Below are positions 31,801 to 40,186 of a DNA stretch of 64,000 nucleotides, piece after piece. This DNA comes from Nitrosomonas mobilis. Lineage in GTDB: Bacteria; Pseudomonadota; Gammaproteobacteria; Burkholderiales; Nitrosomonadaceae. Where the stretch lies: the NCBI RefSeq assembly GCF_900103035.1, contig NZ_FMWO01000048.1:62001-126000 (forward strand), written 5' to 3'. Under the pieces are notes generated by a model. That model saw only the letters and a program-made list of their open reading frames with translations, was not told the DNA's origin and searched no databases. The translations under genes and the position numbers were made by a program. Numbering within the stretch: position 1 is the stretch's first letter; each line of letters starts with the position of its first letter.

Positions 31801-32756
31801 CCTTCATCGCGTATTTCACCACCGACACCGGTTGCCGCACCGGGGTAGGGCGAGATTGCGGTCGGATGATTGTGTGTTTCCACTTTAATCAGCCAGTGCG
31901 TCAACTCGGTTGCATAACCATAGACACTATCCTGGCGAGGATAAAACCGCTTGATTTCTTCTCCTTCCAGAATCGCCGCGTTATCTTCGTAAGCCAGAAT
32001 AGTACGAGCGGGATGGGAGGCATGGGTATGCCGGATCATCGCAAAAAGGGAATGGGGCTGCGGCTTGCCATCGATAATCCATTCCGCATTGAAAATCTTG
32101 TGTCGGCAGTGTTCGGAATTGGCCTGGGCGAACATCATCAGCTCGACATCGGTCGGGTTGCGCTGTATCTGGGTAAAATAGTCGAACAGATAGGCGATCT
32201 CATCATCGGACAGTGCAAGCCCCATTTTTTTATTGGCGTCAATCAGCGCCGAGGCGCCTTGATCCAGAATGAGGATATGATTGAGTGCGTCGGGAGTGTC
32301 GTGCTGGAACAGCTTGGGAATGTCGGCAAACGCGCGCAATACCGATTCGGTCATGCGGTCATGCAGGCAGGCCTCCACCTGCTGGCGATCACTCGCAGAT
32401 AGCGTTGATGATAACTGTAGATGAAAAACGATGCCGCGTTCCAGGCGCGTGATGGCCGCCAGGTTACAATGATGCGCGATATCAGTTGCGCGAGATGACC
32501 ACGGTGATATTGTACCCGTGCGCGGCACGACCAGACACCAACTGTCGTCTTGCGCTAATGGGGCAGGTGAATGAACCGCTTCTAGCAGTTGCGCTAAATG
32601 GACAAGCTCGCTACTGGTTAATTCTTGTTGTACCTGGCAGAAATACCAGTATTGCGCGGCAATGGCGCGAATTTGCGGTACGATTGTCTGGATATTTTCC
32701 AGCAGTTTTTGGGAACGAAAAGCCGATAGCGCGGTGCGCCCACGAAATTGCATCAT
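28836..32756 (-). CDS. purL: Phosphoribosylformylglycinamidine synthase (large, single-chain)
   Basis: 1306 residues, the single-chain proteobacterial form. FGAM synthase domains include KVETHNHPTAISPYPGAATG, GGEIRDEGATGRGAKPKAG and LSIHDVGAGGLSNALPEL. The C-terminal glutaminase has its nucleophile in LGICNGCQMMSHL and the tail ILMPHPERVFRTVQHSW. It converts FGAR to FGAM with ATP and glutamine, the fourth step of purine synthesis. Divergent from the nnr gene, only 58 bp apart. Confidence 0.98.
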   Translation of the reverse strand: MMQFRGRTALSAFRSQKLLENIQTIVPQIRAIAAQYWYFCQVQQELTSSELVHLAQLLEAVHSPAPLAQDDSWCLVVPRTGTISPWSSRATDIAHHCNLAAITRLERGIVFHLQLSSTLSASDRQQVEACLHDRMTESVLRAFADIPKLFQHDTPDALNHILILDQGASALIDANKKMGLALSDDEIAYLFDYFTQIQRNPTDVELMMFAQANSEHCRHKIFNAEWIIDGKPQPHSLFAMIRHTHASHPARTILAYEDNAAILEGEEIKRFYPRQDSVYGYATELTHWLIKVETHNHPTAISPYPGAATGVGGEIRDEGATGRGAKPKAGLSGFCVSNLRIPDALQPWEFTQRTNEQPYGRPAHIASALEIMLTGPIGGATFNNEFGRPNLTGFFRTFEMVVADEVRGYHKPIMLAGGIGQISALHAQKQRFNEGVLLIQLGGPGMAIGLGGGAASSMDAGSNETSLDFDSVQRGNAEMQRRAQEVIDRCWQLEGSGQPNPILSIHDVGAGGLSNALPELVHGAECGGQFDLHAIPSDEPGMSPLQIWCNEAQERYVIAIHPESLPLFDAICARERCPYAVVGKALAQPHLMVTDSQTSVVAADIPLSTLLGKPPKMVRDVQHIPPRLMAAHYIGITLGNAVERVLRLPAVADKTFLITIGDRTVGGLTARDQMVGPWQIPVADVAVTAAGFQTYRGEAFATGERAPLALIDAAASARMAIGEVITNLAAAAIDELEHVRFSANWMAAAGHPGEDAKLFDAVYAAAMELCPQLGISIPVGKDSLSMKSAWRDPDGADKAVIAPLSLVISAFANTGDIRKTLTPQLRTDKGVTELILIDLGNQKNRLGGSALLQVYNQTGNETPDLDHPSLLKSFFDAVQTLNARGLLLAYHDRSDGGLFVTLCEMAFAGHCGITVSLDTLIDTASEEAVLATLFSEELGAVIQIEAGHHRTVMTLLASLGLGHLSHVVASPNTQNEITLLHGDKQLFQQNWITLQRAWSETTYQMQKLRDHPLCAQQAFDRILDANDPGLHAHLTFTPEQDNEFAVNVLTTRPAVAILREQGVNGYVEMAAAFDQAGFRAVDVHMSDILAGHISLQDFKGIVACGGFSYGDVLGAGRGWAHSILFNARARDEFAGFFSRPDTFALGICNGCQMMSHLRAIIPGTEHWPVFLRNQSEQFEARSVMVAIQPSPSLFFTGMTGSRLPISIAHGEGRAVFENSAQQRKAGSYITLKFVDHHGTQTDIYPLNPSGSPLGITGVTSTDGRFTILMPHPERVFRTVQHSWHPEDWPEYSPWMSMFVNARKWIN

Positions 32757-32814
32757 GGAGAATTTGACTGCCGAAGAAAAAAGTACGATTTTACACGAGT
32801 AGACCTTTCAACTG

Positions 32815-34377
32815 ATGAATACCCGCCCCGTTTATACGACTGCGCAGATACGCGAAATTGAATTCCGGGTTTTGCATGCGCCTAATCCGCCGGCCTTGAT
32901 GGAAATAGCCGGACTGGCTGCGGCTGGCATTGCCCGGGACCGATTGCTTGCTCAGGATAAAGATCGGGTACTGGTGCTGGCCGGACCAGGTAACAATGGC
33001 GGCGATGCTTTTGTTGTGGCACGACATTTAAAAGCCTGGGGGATGAAAGTGACGCTGGCATTCACCGGGGAAGCCGAAAAACTGCCACAGGATGCACGAT
33101 GCGCCATGCAGCGATGGCATGAGGCAGGCGGCACTTTCGAAACAGTCTTTCCGACGGACAAGCATGCTGCCCAGCAATGGGATGCAGTCATTGACGGCCT
33201 GTTTGGCATTGGTCTCGATACCGCTCGCCTGTTACCGGAGCGGTATCGTGAAGTCATCCGCTACGTGAATAGCTTGAACGTGCCGGTTCTGGCGCTGGAC
33301 ATTCCTTCCGGACTGACGAGTGATACAGGTGAGGTACAGGATATCTGCATTCATGCAGCCTTCACAGCTACCTTCATCGCCCTCAAACCGGGTTTGTTGA
33401 CAAACGACGGCCGTAATTACTGCGGAGAAATTTTGGTCTGTAATCTAGGATTGCAGTCTGATACATTGATAACGGCACAATCCTGGTTACTGGATCACCA
33501 GCATATTAAAACCTGTCTGCCCACTCCACGGCTTGCCAACAGTCACAAGGGAACGTTTGGCAGCATCGGCATTCTGGGAGGGGCAACCGGCATAGTTGGC
33601 GCGGCCGTGCTTGCTGGTCGTGCTGCACTCAATCTCGGGGCAGGGCGCGTGTATCTTGGATTGCTCGCGGATGCCGATCATGTGCCAGTGATCGATTATG
33701 GCCAGCCGGAACTGATGCTGCGTAGCCCCCGCGAATTGTTAAGACAGGTGGAGCTGCTTGATTGTCTGGTAATTGGCCCAGGCCTGGGGAACGAAATTGC
33801 AGCCTGCGACTTCCTGCAACAAGCACTGCACAGCGATCTGCCGCTGGTGCTTGATGCCGATGCGCTCAACCTGATTGCCCGCCATGAAGAATTAAACAAA
33901 GCCTTAAAGCGCCGTCAGGCTCCCGGTGTACTGACACCCCATCCTGCAGAAGCGGCACGCTTGCTACATGTGACAAAGGATGACATACAGCAAAACCGGC
34001 CGAGAGCCGCGTGTGAGCTTGCTAAAAAATTCAATTGTCCGCTGGTCCTGAAAGGTGCTGGCAGCATCTGCGCTTATCCGGATGGCAGCCACTACTTCAG
34101 TCCAACCGGCAACCCCGGTCTGAGCACCGCTGGTACAGGTGATGTGCTGTCCGGTTTTCTCGGTGCTTTACTGGCGCAGAAGCTCACGGTAGAAAAAGCA
34201 TTGCTATTGTCGGTTTATCTGCATGGTGCTGCAGCAGACAGACTGCTCGATCAGATGGGCGGGCCACTCGGCATGACTGCATCCGAAATCATTCCGTCTG
34301 CGCGAAGTTTGTTGAATTACTGGATATATGACGGCAGTCAGGGAAGCATAAAGATCAACAATCAGGAAGAGCGCTGA
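32815..34377 (+). CDS. nnr: Bifunctional NAD(P)HX epimerase / ADP-dependent NAD(P)HX dehydratase
   Basis: 520 residues. N-terminal YjeF epimerase domain (~1-215) with VLVLAGPGNNGGDAFVVARHL and ALDIPSGLTSDTG. C-terminal ribokinase-like dehydratase (~225-505) with GTFGSIGILGGATGIVGAAVLAGRAA, VIGPGLGN, LTPHPAEAARLL and the catalytic STAGTGDVLSGFLGALL. It repairs hydrated NADH/NADPH. It opens opposite to purL and is followed by a decayed transposase. Confidence 0.95.
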   Translation: MNTRPVYTTAQIREIEFRVLHAPNPPALMEIAGLAAAGIARDRLLAQDKDRVLVLAGPGNNGGDAFVVARHLKAWGMKVTLAFTGEAEKLPQDARCAMQRWHEAGGTFETVFPTDKHAAQQWDAVIDGLFGIGLDTARLLPERYREVIRYVNSLNVPVLALDIPSGLTSDTGEVQDICIHAAFTATFIALKPGLLTNDGRNYCGEILVCNLGLQSDTLITAQSWLLDHQHIKTCLPTPRLANSHKGTFGSIGILGGATGIVGAAVLAGRAALNLGAGRVYLGLLADADHVPVIDYGQPELMLRSPRELLRQVELLDCLVIGPGLGNEIAACDFLQQALHSDLPLVLDADALNLIARHEELNKALKRRQAPGVLTPHPAEAARLLHVTKDDIQQNRPRAACELAKKFNCPLVLKGAGSICAYPDGSHYFSPTGNPGLSTAGTGDVLSGFLGALLAQKLTVEKALLLSVYLHGAAADRLLDQMGGPLGMTASEIIPSARSLLNYWIYDGSQGSIKINNQEER

Positions 34378-34394
34378 GAAAGACGAGCTATGAG

Positions 34395-35020
34395 TCAGAC
34401 AGGCTCGAAAAGACCGCGAACCTTGCGGGTGACAATCGCTAGAGCAACGTAACGCTTGAAGCCATCGATGCCATGATCCAGACATTTGCCGAGACTGGCA
34501 TTTCCAGAGCGTTAATGGCCGATTCTACTGTCGAGTGTGCGCGACGAGTTTGGGTAAAAGCTTCAGCGTGCTCCACGGCTTGATGCTCCTGGGATAGTTT
34601 ACTTTTTTGGAGTAGCGTGATCTGGTCGAGTTTGGCGGGCAGCATGCCGGCAATAACCTTCGATTTCAGCTTCAGAAGTCGCTCAGTGGGGGGTGGCGAT
34701 CAGTCCGGGCAAGGTGGCCTGAATCTTGCCCAGATGCCGTTGTGTCTGTTCGATATAGGCTCGATGCGCTTGAATAGTTGGTACCTGGTTCTTCGGCGTC
34801 TTGCACCGTTTTCTGTTTTGCATTTCACGCAGTAGTCGTTTCAGTTGACGCGGGTTGTAGCAATATTGCTGTCAGTGGCTCAATTGCCGGTTTTCGTACC
34901 ATTGCTCGGTCAAAATAATCGCTTTGCGCATGGCATCCCACAACAGGTCAATATCGCTTGGAAATTGCGCATTGGTTTCAACCACAAAGGTACCCACCTT
35001 TACTCGAATGAAGTTTGTTT
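34395..35020 (-). pseudogene. Decayed ISNCY-type transposase, C-terminal part
   Basis: No intact frame, but translation of the minus strand in shifting frames gives a collinear set of transposase segments. VKVGTFVVETNAQFPSD and DIDLLWDAMRKAI come from about 35005-34905, then an in-frame TGA near 34870. NPRQLKRLLREMQNRKR is followed by another stop, and then HSTVESAINALE and PDHGIDGFKRYVALAIV appear close to 34400. These resemble the catalytic and C-terminal regions of ISNCY-family transposases. The N-terminal part is missing; multiple stops and shifts make it dead. Confidence 0.75.
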
Positions 35021-35041
35021 TTGAGAATACCGTTCTCAAAA
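35019..35041. terminator. Hairpin next to ISNCY relic
   Basis: Perfect 9-bp arms (35019-35027 and 35033-35041) with a 5-nt loop, followed on the plus strand by ttta. It may be a terminator or part of the end of the decayed ISNCY element. The remaining 150 bp to folA show no gene. Confidence 0.4.
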
Positions 35042-35194
35042 TTTTATACGAAGTTCGGGGTGATTATTCTTAGAAAGTGATCAAAATCGCTTGATAGCGT
35101 CAATCTGGATTGATCCTTCGGGATCTTCAACACTATCGATCGGGTGCTAACCGTTGTTCCGCTGGAGGGTTTTCTGGCAGGCATTAGATAATAT

Positions 35195-35695
35195 TTAGCG
35201 ATTCCGCTCTAGTACTACGAAATGGAATTCTGGCGCGGCATCTGAGCTGTCGTGGTGAATCTCACGGGAGAGCTCATGCCATTCATCGCAATTGAATATC
35301 GGAAAGAAAGTATCACCCGTAAACGACTGTTGGATTTCAGTCAGATAGAGCCGCTGACATAACGGCAAACTTTCTTGATAGACCTGTGCACCACCAATAA
35401 CGAAAAGGGAGCGTGGGTCATTTGCGAACTGGTCGAGCACATCATGAATCGATCCGGCTATGACAACGCCGGGTAGTATTAAATCTGGCTGGCGGGTAAG
35501 CACGACATTGGTGCGACCTGGCAATGGTCGGCCAATCGATTCAAATGTACGGCGCCCCATCACTACAATATGTCCGAGGGTTAGGGACTTGAAATGTTTT
35601 AGGTCTTCTGGCAAATGCCAAGGCAGGGTGTTGTTGATGCCGATTACCCGGTTAGCTGCAACGGCAGCCAGAATTGCCAGGTGAGGGGATATCAT
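35195..35695 (-). CDS. folA: Dihydrofolate reductase
   Basis: 166 residues. Typical DHFR pieces: [52 protein letters not shown] and [24 protein letters not shown]. It regenerates tetrahydrofolate consumed by thymidylate synthase. It overlaps the thyA stop by 4 nt, a coupled pair found in many proteobacteria. The 3' flank is the decayed ISNCY region. Confidence 0.97.
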   Translation of the reverse strand: MISPHLAILAAVAANRVIGINNTLPWHLPEDLKHFKSLTLGHIVVMGRRTFESIGRPLPGRTNVVLTRQPDLILPGVVIAGSIHDVLDQFANDPRSLFVIGGAQVYQESLPLCQRLYLTEIQQSFTGDTFFPIFNCDEWHELSREIHHDSSDAAPEFHFVVLERNR

Positions 35696-36486
35696 ACGGC
35701 AACCGGTGCCGGAATGGCAGGATGGGGATCATAATGGTGCAGTGTGAAGTCATCGAATCTGAAATCAAAGACATTACTTATATCCGGATTAAGTGCCATG
35801 ACAGGTAATGTCTTCGGTTTACGACGAAGCTGTTCGTGTGCCTGGTCGAGATGGTTCAGGTATAAATGGGCATCGCCAAAGGTATGGATGAATTCGCCAA
35901 GCCGCAACCCACAGCATTGCGCGACCATCATGGTGAGTAGTGAGTAGGAGGCGATATTGAACGGTATGCCGAGAAATATATCTGCGCTGCGTTGATAAAG
36001 CTGGCAGGAGAGCTTACCATCCACCACATAAAACTGGAATAAAACATGGCAGGGAGCCAGCCGCATTTTATCCAGATCACCGACATTCCACGTACAAACC
36101 AGCAGACGGCGAGAATTCGGGTTTTTCTTTATCTGTTCGATGACTTGTGAAATCTGATCTATAGATGCGCCATTGGAAGTGGTCCATGAACGCCACTGAT
36201 GACCATAAACCGGCCCCAGTTCGCCGCTTTCATCTGCCCATTCATCCCAAATGGAGACACCATTCTGCTTGAGATAGCGAATATTGGTTTCACCGCGCAG
36301 GAACCAAAGCAACTCATGAATGATCGATCGCACATGGCATTTCTTGGTGGTGACAAGCGGAAACCCCACTGCCAGATCAAAACGCATCTGATAGCCAAAG
36401 ACTGACAAAGTGCCGGTTCCAGTTCGGTCATCTTTTTTGCGACCATTCGTTAGTACGTGGCGCATCAAATCCTGATATTGAAGCAT
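35692..36486 (-). CDS. thyA: Thymidylate synthase
   Basis: 264 residues, the E. coli length. Motifs: [32 protein letters not shown], the catalytic Cys in [12 protein letters not shown], and [19 protein letters not shown]. It methylates dUMP with methylene-tetrahydrofolate. First gene of the thyA-folA pair; divergent from the leucyl aminopeptidase gene with 107 bp between, presumably holding both promoters. Confidence 0.98.
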   Translation of the reverse strand: MLQYQDLMRHVLTNGRKKDDRTGTGTLSVFGYQMRFDLAVGFPLVTTKKCHVRSIIHELLWFLRGETNIRYLKQNGVSIWDEWADESGELGPVYGHQWRSWTTSNGASIDQISQVIEQIKKNPNSRRLLVCTWNVGDLDKMRLAPCHVLFQFYVVDGKLSCQLYQRSADIFLGIPFNIASYSLLTMMVAQCCGLRLGEFIHTFGDAHLYLNHLDQAHEQLRRKPKTLPVMALNPDISNVFDFRFDDFTLHHYDPHPAIPAPVAV

Positions 36487-36593
36487 GATTAATCCTGACC
36501 CTTAGGAGAGATGACTATAATACAAGATTTGATTTATCTCATTCCCTAATCAACTCAACTCTTTTCGGATAAGTACTATCCATTGGAAAATGC

Positions 36594-38087
36594 ATGCTTG
36601 CAACACTGATACAACACGATGAAACTATCGACGACACCGTTAAACTGACACATTTACTGGTCGTGCTGCCAAAATCTGACAAGATTCAGAAGAAATACCA
36701 ACTCCCCGGTGAACCAATCCTGCATGATTTACTGGCGCGTCGCCACAAACCACTGAGTAGTATCAGTGAGAAAGCAGTATCAGCCAATTTGACAAATGGA
36801 GCGTTATGTACCTGGGTAATGATTGACCCGAATCAATCTGTCTTCGAGCAGCAAACCATCATGCGTCATGCTTGGCAATTATTGCTCGATGAAAATCCGT
36901 CCGAGATCCACATCGCCGTTTATGGGCTGGCCTCCCAAAAACGACAGTTGGCAGAGTTGGCGGTGTCAATTGGTTGGATTAATGGCGCAGATTTACCCGT
37001 GCGTAAGCGTAAGCCAGAGAAAAAACCCCTTGAACACATGCATCTCTATGGGTTTGCAGATGCGGATGCATTTTTTATTCAGCGGGCACAGGCGGAAGGA
37101 AATTTTTTGGCAAGGGGATTGACGGTATTGCCGCCCAACGAACTGACACCGGGCGCCTATCGCGAACAAATTAAAAAACTTGCTGCCAGTGAGAGCTGGC
37201 AATATGAGGAATATACGCTTGATCAACTACGTCAGCTAGGAGCAGGAGCTTTTATAGCAGTCGCACAAGGCAGCCATGTGCAGGATGCGGCGATTGTTCA
37301 TTTACGCAGAAGAATCGACAAAGAACGATCTGAAAAAACCATAGCGTTGGTTGGCAAGGGTATTTGTTTTGATACCGGCGGACATAATCTTAAACCAGCT
37401 AAATACATGTATGGCATGCATGAAGATATGAACGGTTCTGCAGTGGCGTTGGGTGTATTGCTGGCGGCAACTCGCTCTGATCTGCCGATTAATATCGATT
37501 GCTGGCTTGCCATTGCCCAGAATCATATTAGCCCGCAGGCATTCAAGCAGAATGATGTAATTACCGCCTTGAATGGTACGACCATTGAAATTATGCATAC
37601 CGATGCAGAAGGGCGATTGATTCTAGCGGATACGCTGGCACTGGCTGCGAAGGAAAAACCCGACCTGATTATCGACTACGCGACGCTGACTGGTAGTCTG
37701 ATCACCGCCCTGGGTTCACGTTACAGTGGCATTTTTACCAATCGTGATTACTTAGCACAAAATGCGGTAATAGTTGGTCAAGCCAGCGGAGAGCGGGTTT
37801 GTGTTTTTCCAATCGATAAAGACTATGAAACTGATCTTGAGAGTAAAATCGCCGACATCAAGCAGTGCATGATAGAAGGTGACTATGATCATATCCTCGC
37901 AGCCTGTTTTCTGCGTCATTTTGTTGAGGATATACCTTGGATACACCTGGACCTATCCGCTTGTAATCATAAGGATGGACTCGGCGCAGTCAGCACCGAT
38001 GTGACCGGTTTTGGCGTTATCTGGTCACTACATTTCCTTAGGGAGATACTGTCCATTCTGGACAAACAATCTGGCAACACGCTTTAG
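36594..38087 (+). CDS. M17 leucyl aminopeptidase family protein
   Basis: 497 residues. The two-metal site is intact: VGKGICFDTGG (Lys and Asp ligands), HEDMNGSA and HTDAEGRLILADTL, plus DYATLTGSL. M17 enzymes are hexameric cytoplasmic aminopeptidases. The N-terminal domain (1-~165) is divergent from PepA, and FDTGGHNLKPAKYM replaces the usual SGGxxIKP pattern, so this is probably the PepB-like or divergent branch rather than PepA. Start 36594 is an ATG; no close ribosome site is obvious. Confidence 0.88.
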   Translation: MLATLIQHDETIDDTVKLTHLLVVLPKSDKIQKKYQLPGEPILHDLLARRHKPLSSISEKAVSANLTNGALCTWVMIDPNQSVFEQQTIMRHAWQLLLDENPSEIHIAVYGLASQKRQLAELAVSIGWINGADLPVRKRKPEKKPLEHMHLYGFADADAFFIQRAQAEGNFLARGLTVLPPNELTPGAYREQIKKLAASESWQYEEYTLDQLRQLGAGAFIAVAQGSHVQDAAIVHLRRRIDKERSEKTIALVGKGICFDTGGHNLKPAKYMYGMHEDMNGSAVALGVLLAATRSDLPINIDCWLAIAQNHISPQAFKQNDVITALNGTTIEIMHTDAEGRLILADTLALAAKEKPDLIIDYATLTGSLITALGSRYSGIFTNRDYLAQNAVIVGQASGERVCVFPIDKDYETDLESKIADIKQCMIEGDYDHILAACFLRHFVEDIPWIHLDLSACNHKDGLGAVSTDVTGFGVIWSLHFLREILSILDKQSGNTL

Positions 38088-38126
38088 TAACTCTCATCAG
38101 GAAATTATTTTTACAAGGAAACCGTG

Positions 38127-38450
38127 ATGAAAGAGGAAATCAAGCAAAGACTACAGGCAACCGAAACTTGGAAACGTGCACTATTTATGCTGCTCTTCTT
38201 TTTTATACAGGGGGTAGTGAAGTTTCTGGTTGTCGCGGTATCTTTATTTCAGTTCGGTGCTGTTGCTGTCACAGGTCAGACGAATAAACATCTGCTCTGG
38301 CTAGGCCGTCAGTTGGCAGTATATGAATATCAGATCATTTGTTTTCTGACGTTCAATAGCGAACTGAGACCTTTCCCATTCTCGACCTGGCCAGGTGATC
38401 TGCTAGAGCCACAGGAAAACCTCAATCAGAACGATCAGTCGGCACCTTAA
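38127..38450 (+). CDS. DUF4389 membrane protein
   Basis: 107 residues from the ATG at 38127, which has an aaggaaac ribosome site (the frame opens one codon earlier with GTG). One strong hydrophobic region (~20-50) is followed by a shorter one; NSELRPFPFSTWP is a conserved tail motif of the DUF4389 family. Function unknown. Its last 29 nt overlap the convergent DUF2459 gene. Confidence 0.8.
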   Translation: MKEEIKQRLQATETWKRALFMLLFFFIQGVVKFLVVAVSLFQFGAVAVTGQTNKHLLWLGRQLAVYEYQIICFLTFNSELRPFPFSTWPGDLLEPQENLNQNDQSAP

Positions 38451-39177
38451 TAGGCTGAATATGTTTGTATATTCTGACTTGCCGCATGACGCTGCTGGCC
38501 GTTAAAGCCGGCAAGACTGGTTTCGGAAATCCTGCTTCAGCAAATGCCTCAATTACCCAGGTGTTGCAGTTTTTGAGCAGATGATAGTTACCGAAAGCCG
38601 CGTAAAAAGCACTATCGGCATATAAACCCTGGCCTAATTGGATGATATCTCCTTGCCTGTCCCGGGTAAAAGTGCGGCTAATAAATCCCAGTATTAACCG
38701 TAAATGGCTTAAAGAGATTGGTACGCTTTCAACGCTGTCAGACCGAAAATAAGACATTGGATGACGAGGAATACTGGCGACATGCATGACTGATTTGGTT
38801 GGAAGGAATAATGCTTTGATTGCCAAAAATACCGAAAACGAATTTGCCTGATAAAAATTCCGATCACCCCAGCCAAATTCTATGAATTGGATGTCTTCTA
38901 TTGCAAGCTGTAGTCGTGGCAAAATTTCCGTGGCCGAATCGGCATCAATCACGATACCGGTATGCAAGCCGTGGTTAACAATATAAATCGTTCGTTTCCC
39001 GAAGTCAGCATCGTCCAGTGCGAGAGCTGAAAAAGAAACGCAGCCGCTGCAAAGAAAACAGGATACTAACAAGCTGATAATTCGGCATGAGATTCGAAAG
39101 ACGCATCTATAAAATATCATCATTGGGAGTGATAACTTAGGCCGACACTCTCTTTTACCAAGAAGCAGATTATTCAA
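38422..39177 (-). CDS. DUF2459 lipoprotein
   Basis: 251 residues in the longest frame; a later ATG near 39121 gives a compact lipoprotein signal ending at the Cys in FLCSGC. The conserved family pieces are VNHGLHTGIVI, IEFGWGDRNFYQ and the NCNTWVIEAFAEAGFP C-terminal stretch. The family (also TIGR02117) has conserved His and Cys suggestive of a hydrolase fold, but no function is established. Convergent with DUF4389 by 29 nt. Confidence 0.8.
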   Translation of the reverse strand: MNNLLLGKRECRPKLSLPMMIFYRCVFRISCRIISLLVSCFLCSGCVSFSALALDDADFGKRTIYIVNHGLHTGIVIDADSATEILPRLQLAIEDIQFIEFGWGDRNFYQANSFSVFLAIKALFLPTKSVMHVASIPRHPMSYFRSDSVESVPISLSHLRLILGFISRTFTRDRQGDIIQLGQGLYADSAFYAAFGNYHLLKNCNTWVIEAFAEAGFPKPVLPALTASSVMRQVRIYKHIQPIKVPTDRSD

Positions 39178-39379
39178 ATCGAAGGAAAATAGAGGCAGAC
39201 CACTATTTCACAATGGTCTGTAGCTCCGCTTCTTCATTGATCGCCATGCTTCGCATAATGTTAGATTGATGGTATATTAGCCAGCTTTCAAAGCTTTGGC
39301 CAATAGACGATGGCTTGGCAATGATAATAACTGGAATTAGCCAATTTACAGGAAGGAGACCGGAAGGAAACATTACTTT

Positions 39380-39592
39380 ATGACAACTGTTAAACTTAAG
39401 GAAAACGAACCATTTGAAGTCGCCATGCGACGTTTTAAGCGTACGATTGAAAAAACCGGATTACTTACTGATTTGCGCGCGCGCGAGTTTTATGAGAAAC
39501 CAACAGCAGTACGTAAGCGCAAACATGCAGCAGCAGTTAAAAGAACCTACAAACGACTGCGAAGCCAGATGCTCCCAGAAAAATTATATTGA
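39380..39592 (+). CDS. rpsU: 30S ribosomal protein S21
   Basis: 70 residues, basic, with the S21 pattern [26 protein letters not shown] and [23 protein letters not shown]. It is preceded by ggaaggaaac. First gene of the classical macromolecular-synthesis operon rpsU-yqeY-dnaG-rpoD. The 202-bp region upstream is shared with the divergent DUF2459 gene and should hold its promoter. Confidence 0.98.
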   Translation: MTTVKLKENEPFEVAMRRFKRTIEKTGLLTDLRAREFYEKPTAVRKRKHAAAVKRTYKRLRSQMLPEKLY

Positions 39593-39648
39593 TTTTATGC
39601 TGCATTTGCATCTATATCGTAAACTGATGCACTCATTCTATTTCCGTC

Positions 39649-40095
39649 ATGAGTTTAAAACAACAAATTGCTGACGATATGAAAGCCGCGATGCGTGCAG
39701 GCGATAAACAGCGCCGTGATACGCTACGTTTATTACAGGCCGCATTGAAACAACGCGAGGTCGACGAGCGCATTGAGCTTGATGATGTGGCAGTAATTGC
39801 AGTCTTAGAGAAGATGCTCAAGCAGCGCTTGGAGTCTATCAAACATTACGTGACCGCAGGCCGTAACGAGCTGGTGGCGATTGAGGAAGCGGAGATCACA
39901 GTATTGCAGCAATATATGCCTCAAGCATTGAGCGAGAACGAGCTTGAAGCGATTATTAAAGACGCCATTGCTGCTATTGAAGACACTTCGCCCGGAAAAA
40001 TGGGAAAAGTGATGGCATTTCTCAAGCCTAAGTTAGCCGGACGGGCGGATATGGCCAAGGTGTCGGCTCTTGTGAAGTCGCTGGTAGCAAACTGA
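39649..40095 (+). CDS. GatB/YqeY domain protein
   Basis: 148 residues, all of the YqeY/GatB tail domain: SLKQQIADDMKAAMRAGDKQRRDTLRLLQAALKQREVDER and the C-terminal GKMGKVMAFLKPKLAGRADMAKVS split as usual. The family resembles the tRNA-binding tail of GatB amidotransferase; its own role is not settled. It sits between rpsU (56 nt) and dnaG (91 nt), the common order in proteobacteria. Confidence 0.93.
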   Translation: MSLKQQIADDMKAAMRAGDKQRRDTLRLLQAALKQREVDERIELDDVAVIAVLEKMLKQRLESIKHYVTAGRNELVAIEEAEITVLQQYMPQALSENELEAIIKDAIAAIEDTSPGKMGKVMAFLKPKLAGRADMAKVSALVKSLVAN

Positions 40096-40186
40096 GCAGC
40101 TTCATCAGCTATTGTAGGCAGATTCGACAACAGCCGCATCCTGTTACTATACTTGGGATGCACCAGGTACTTATGGTATCCAATGA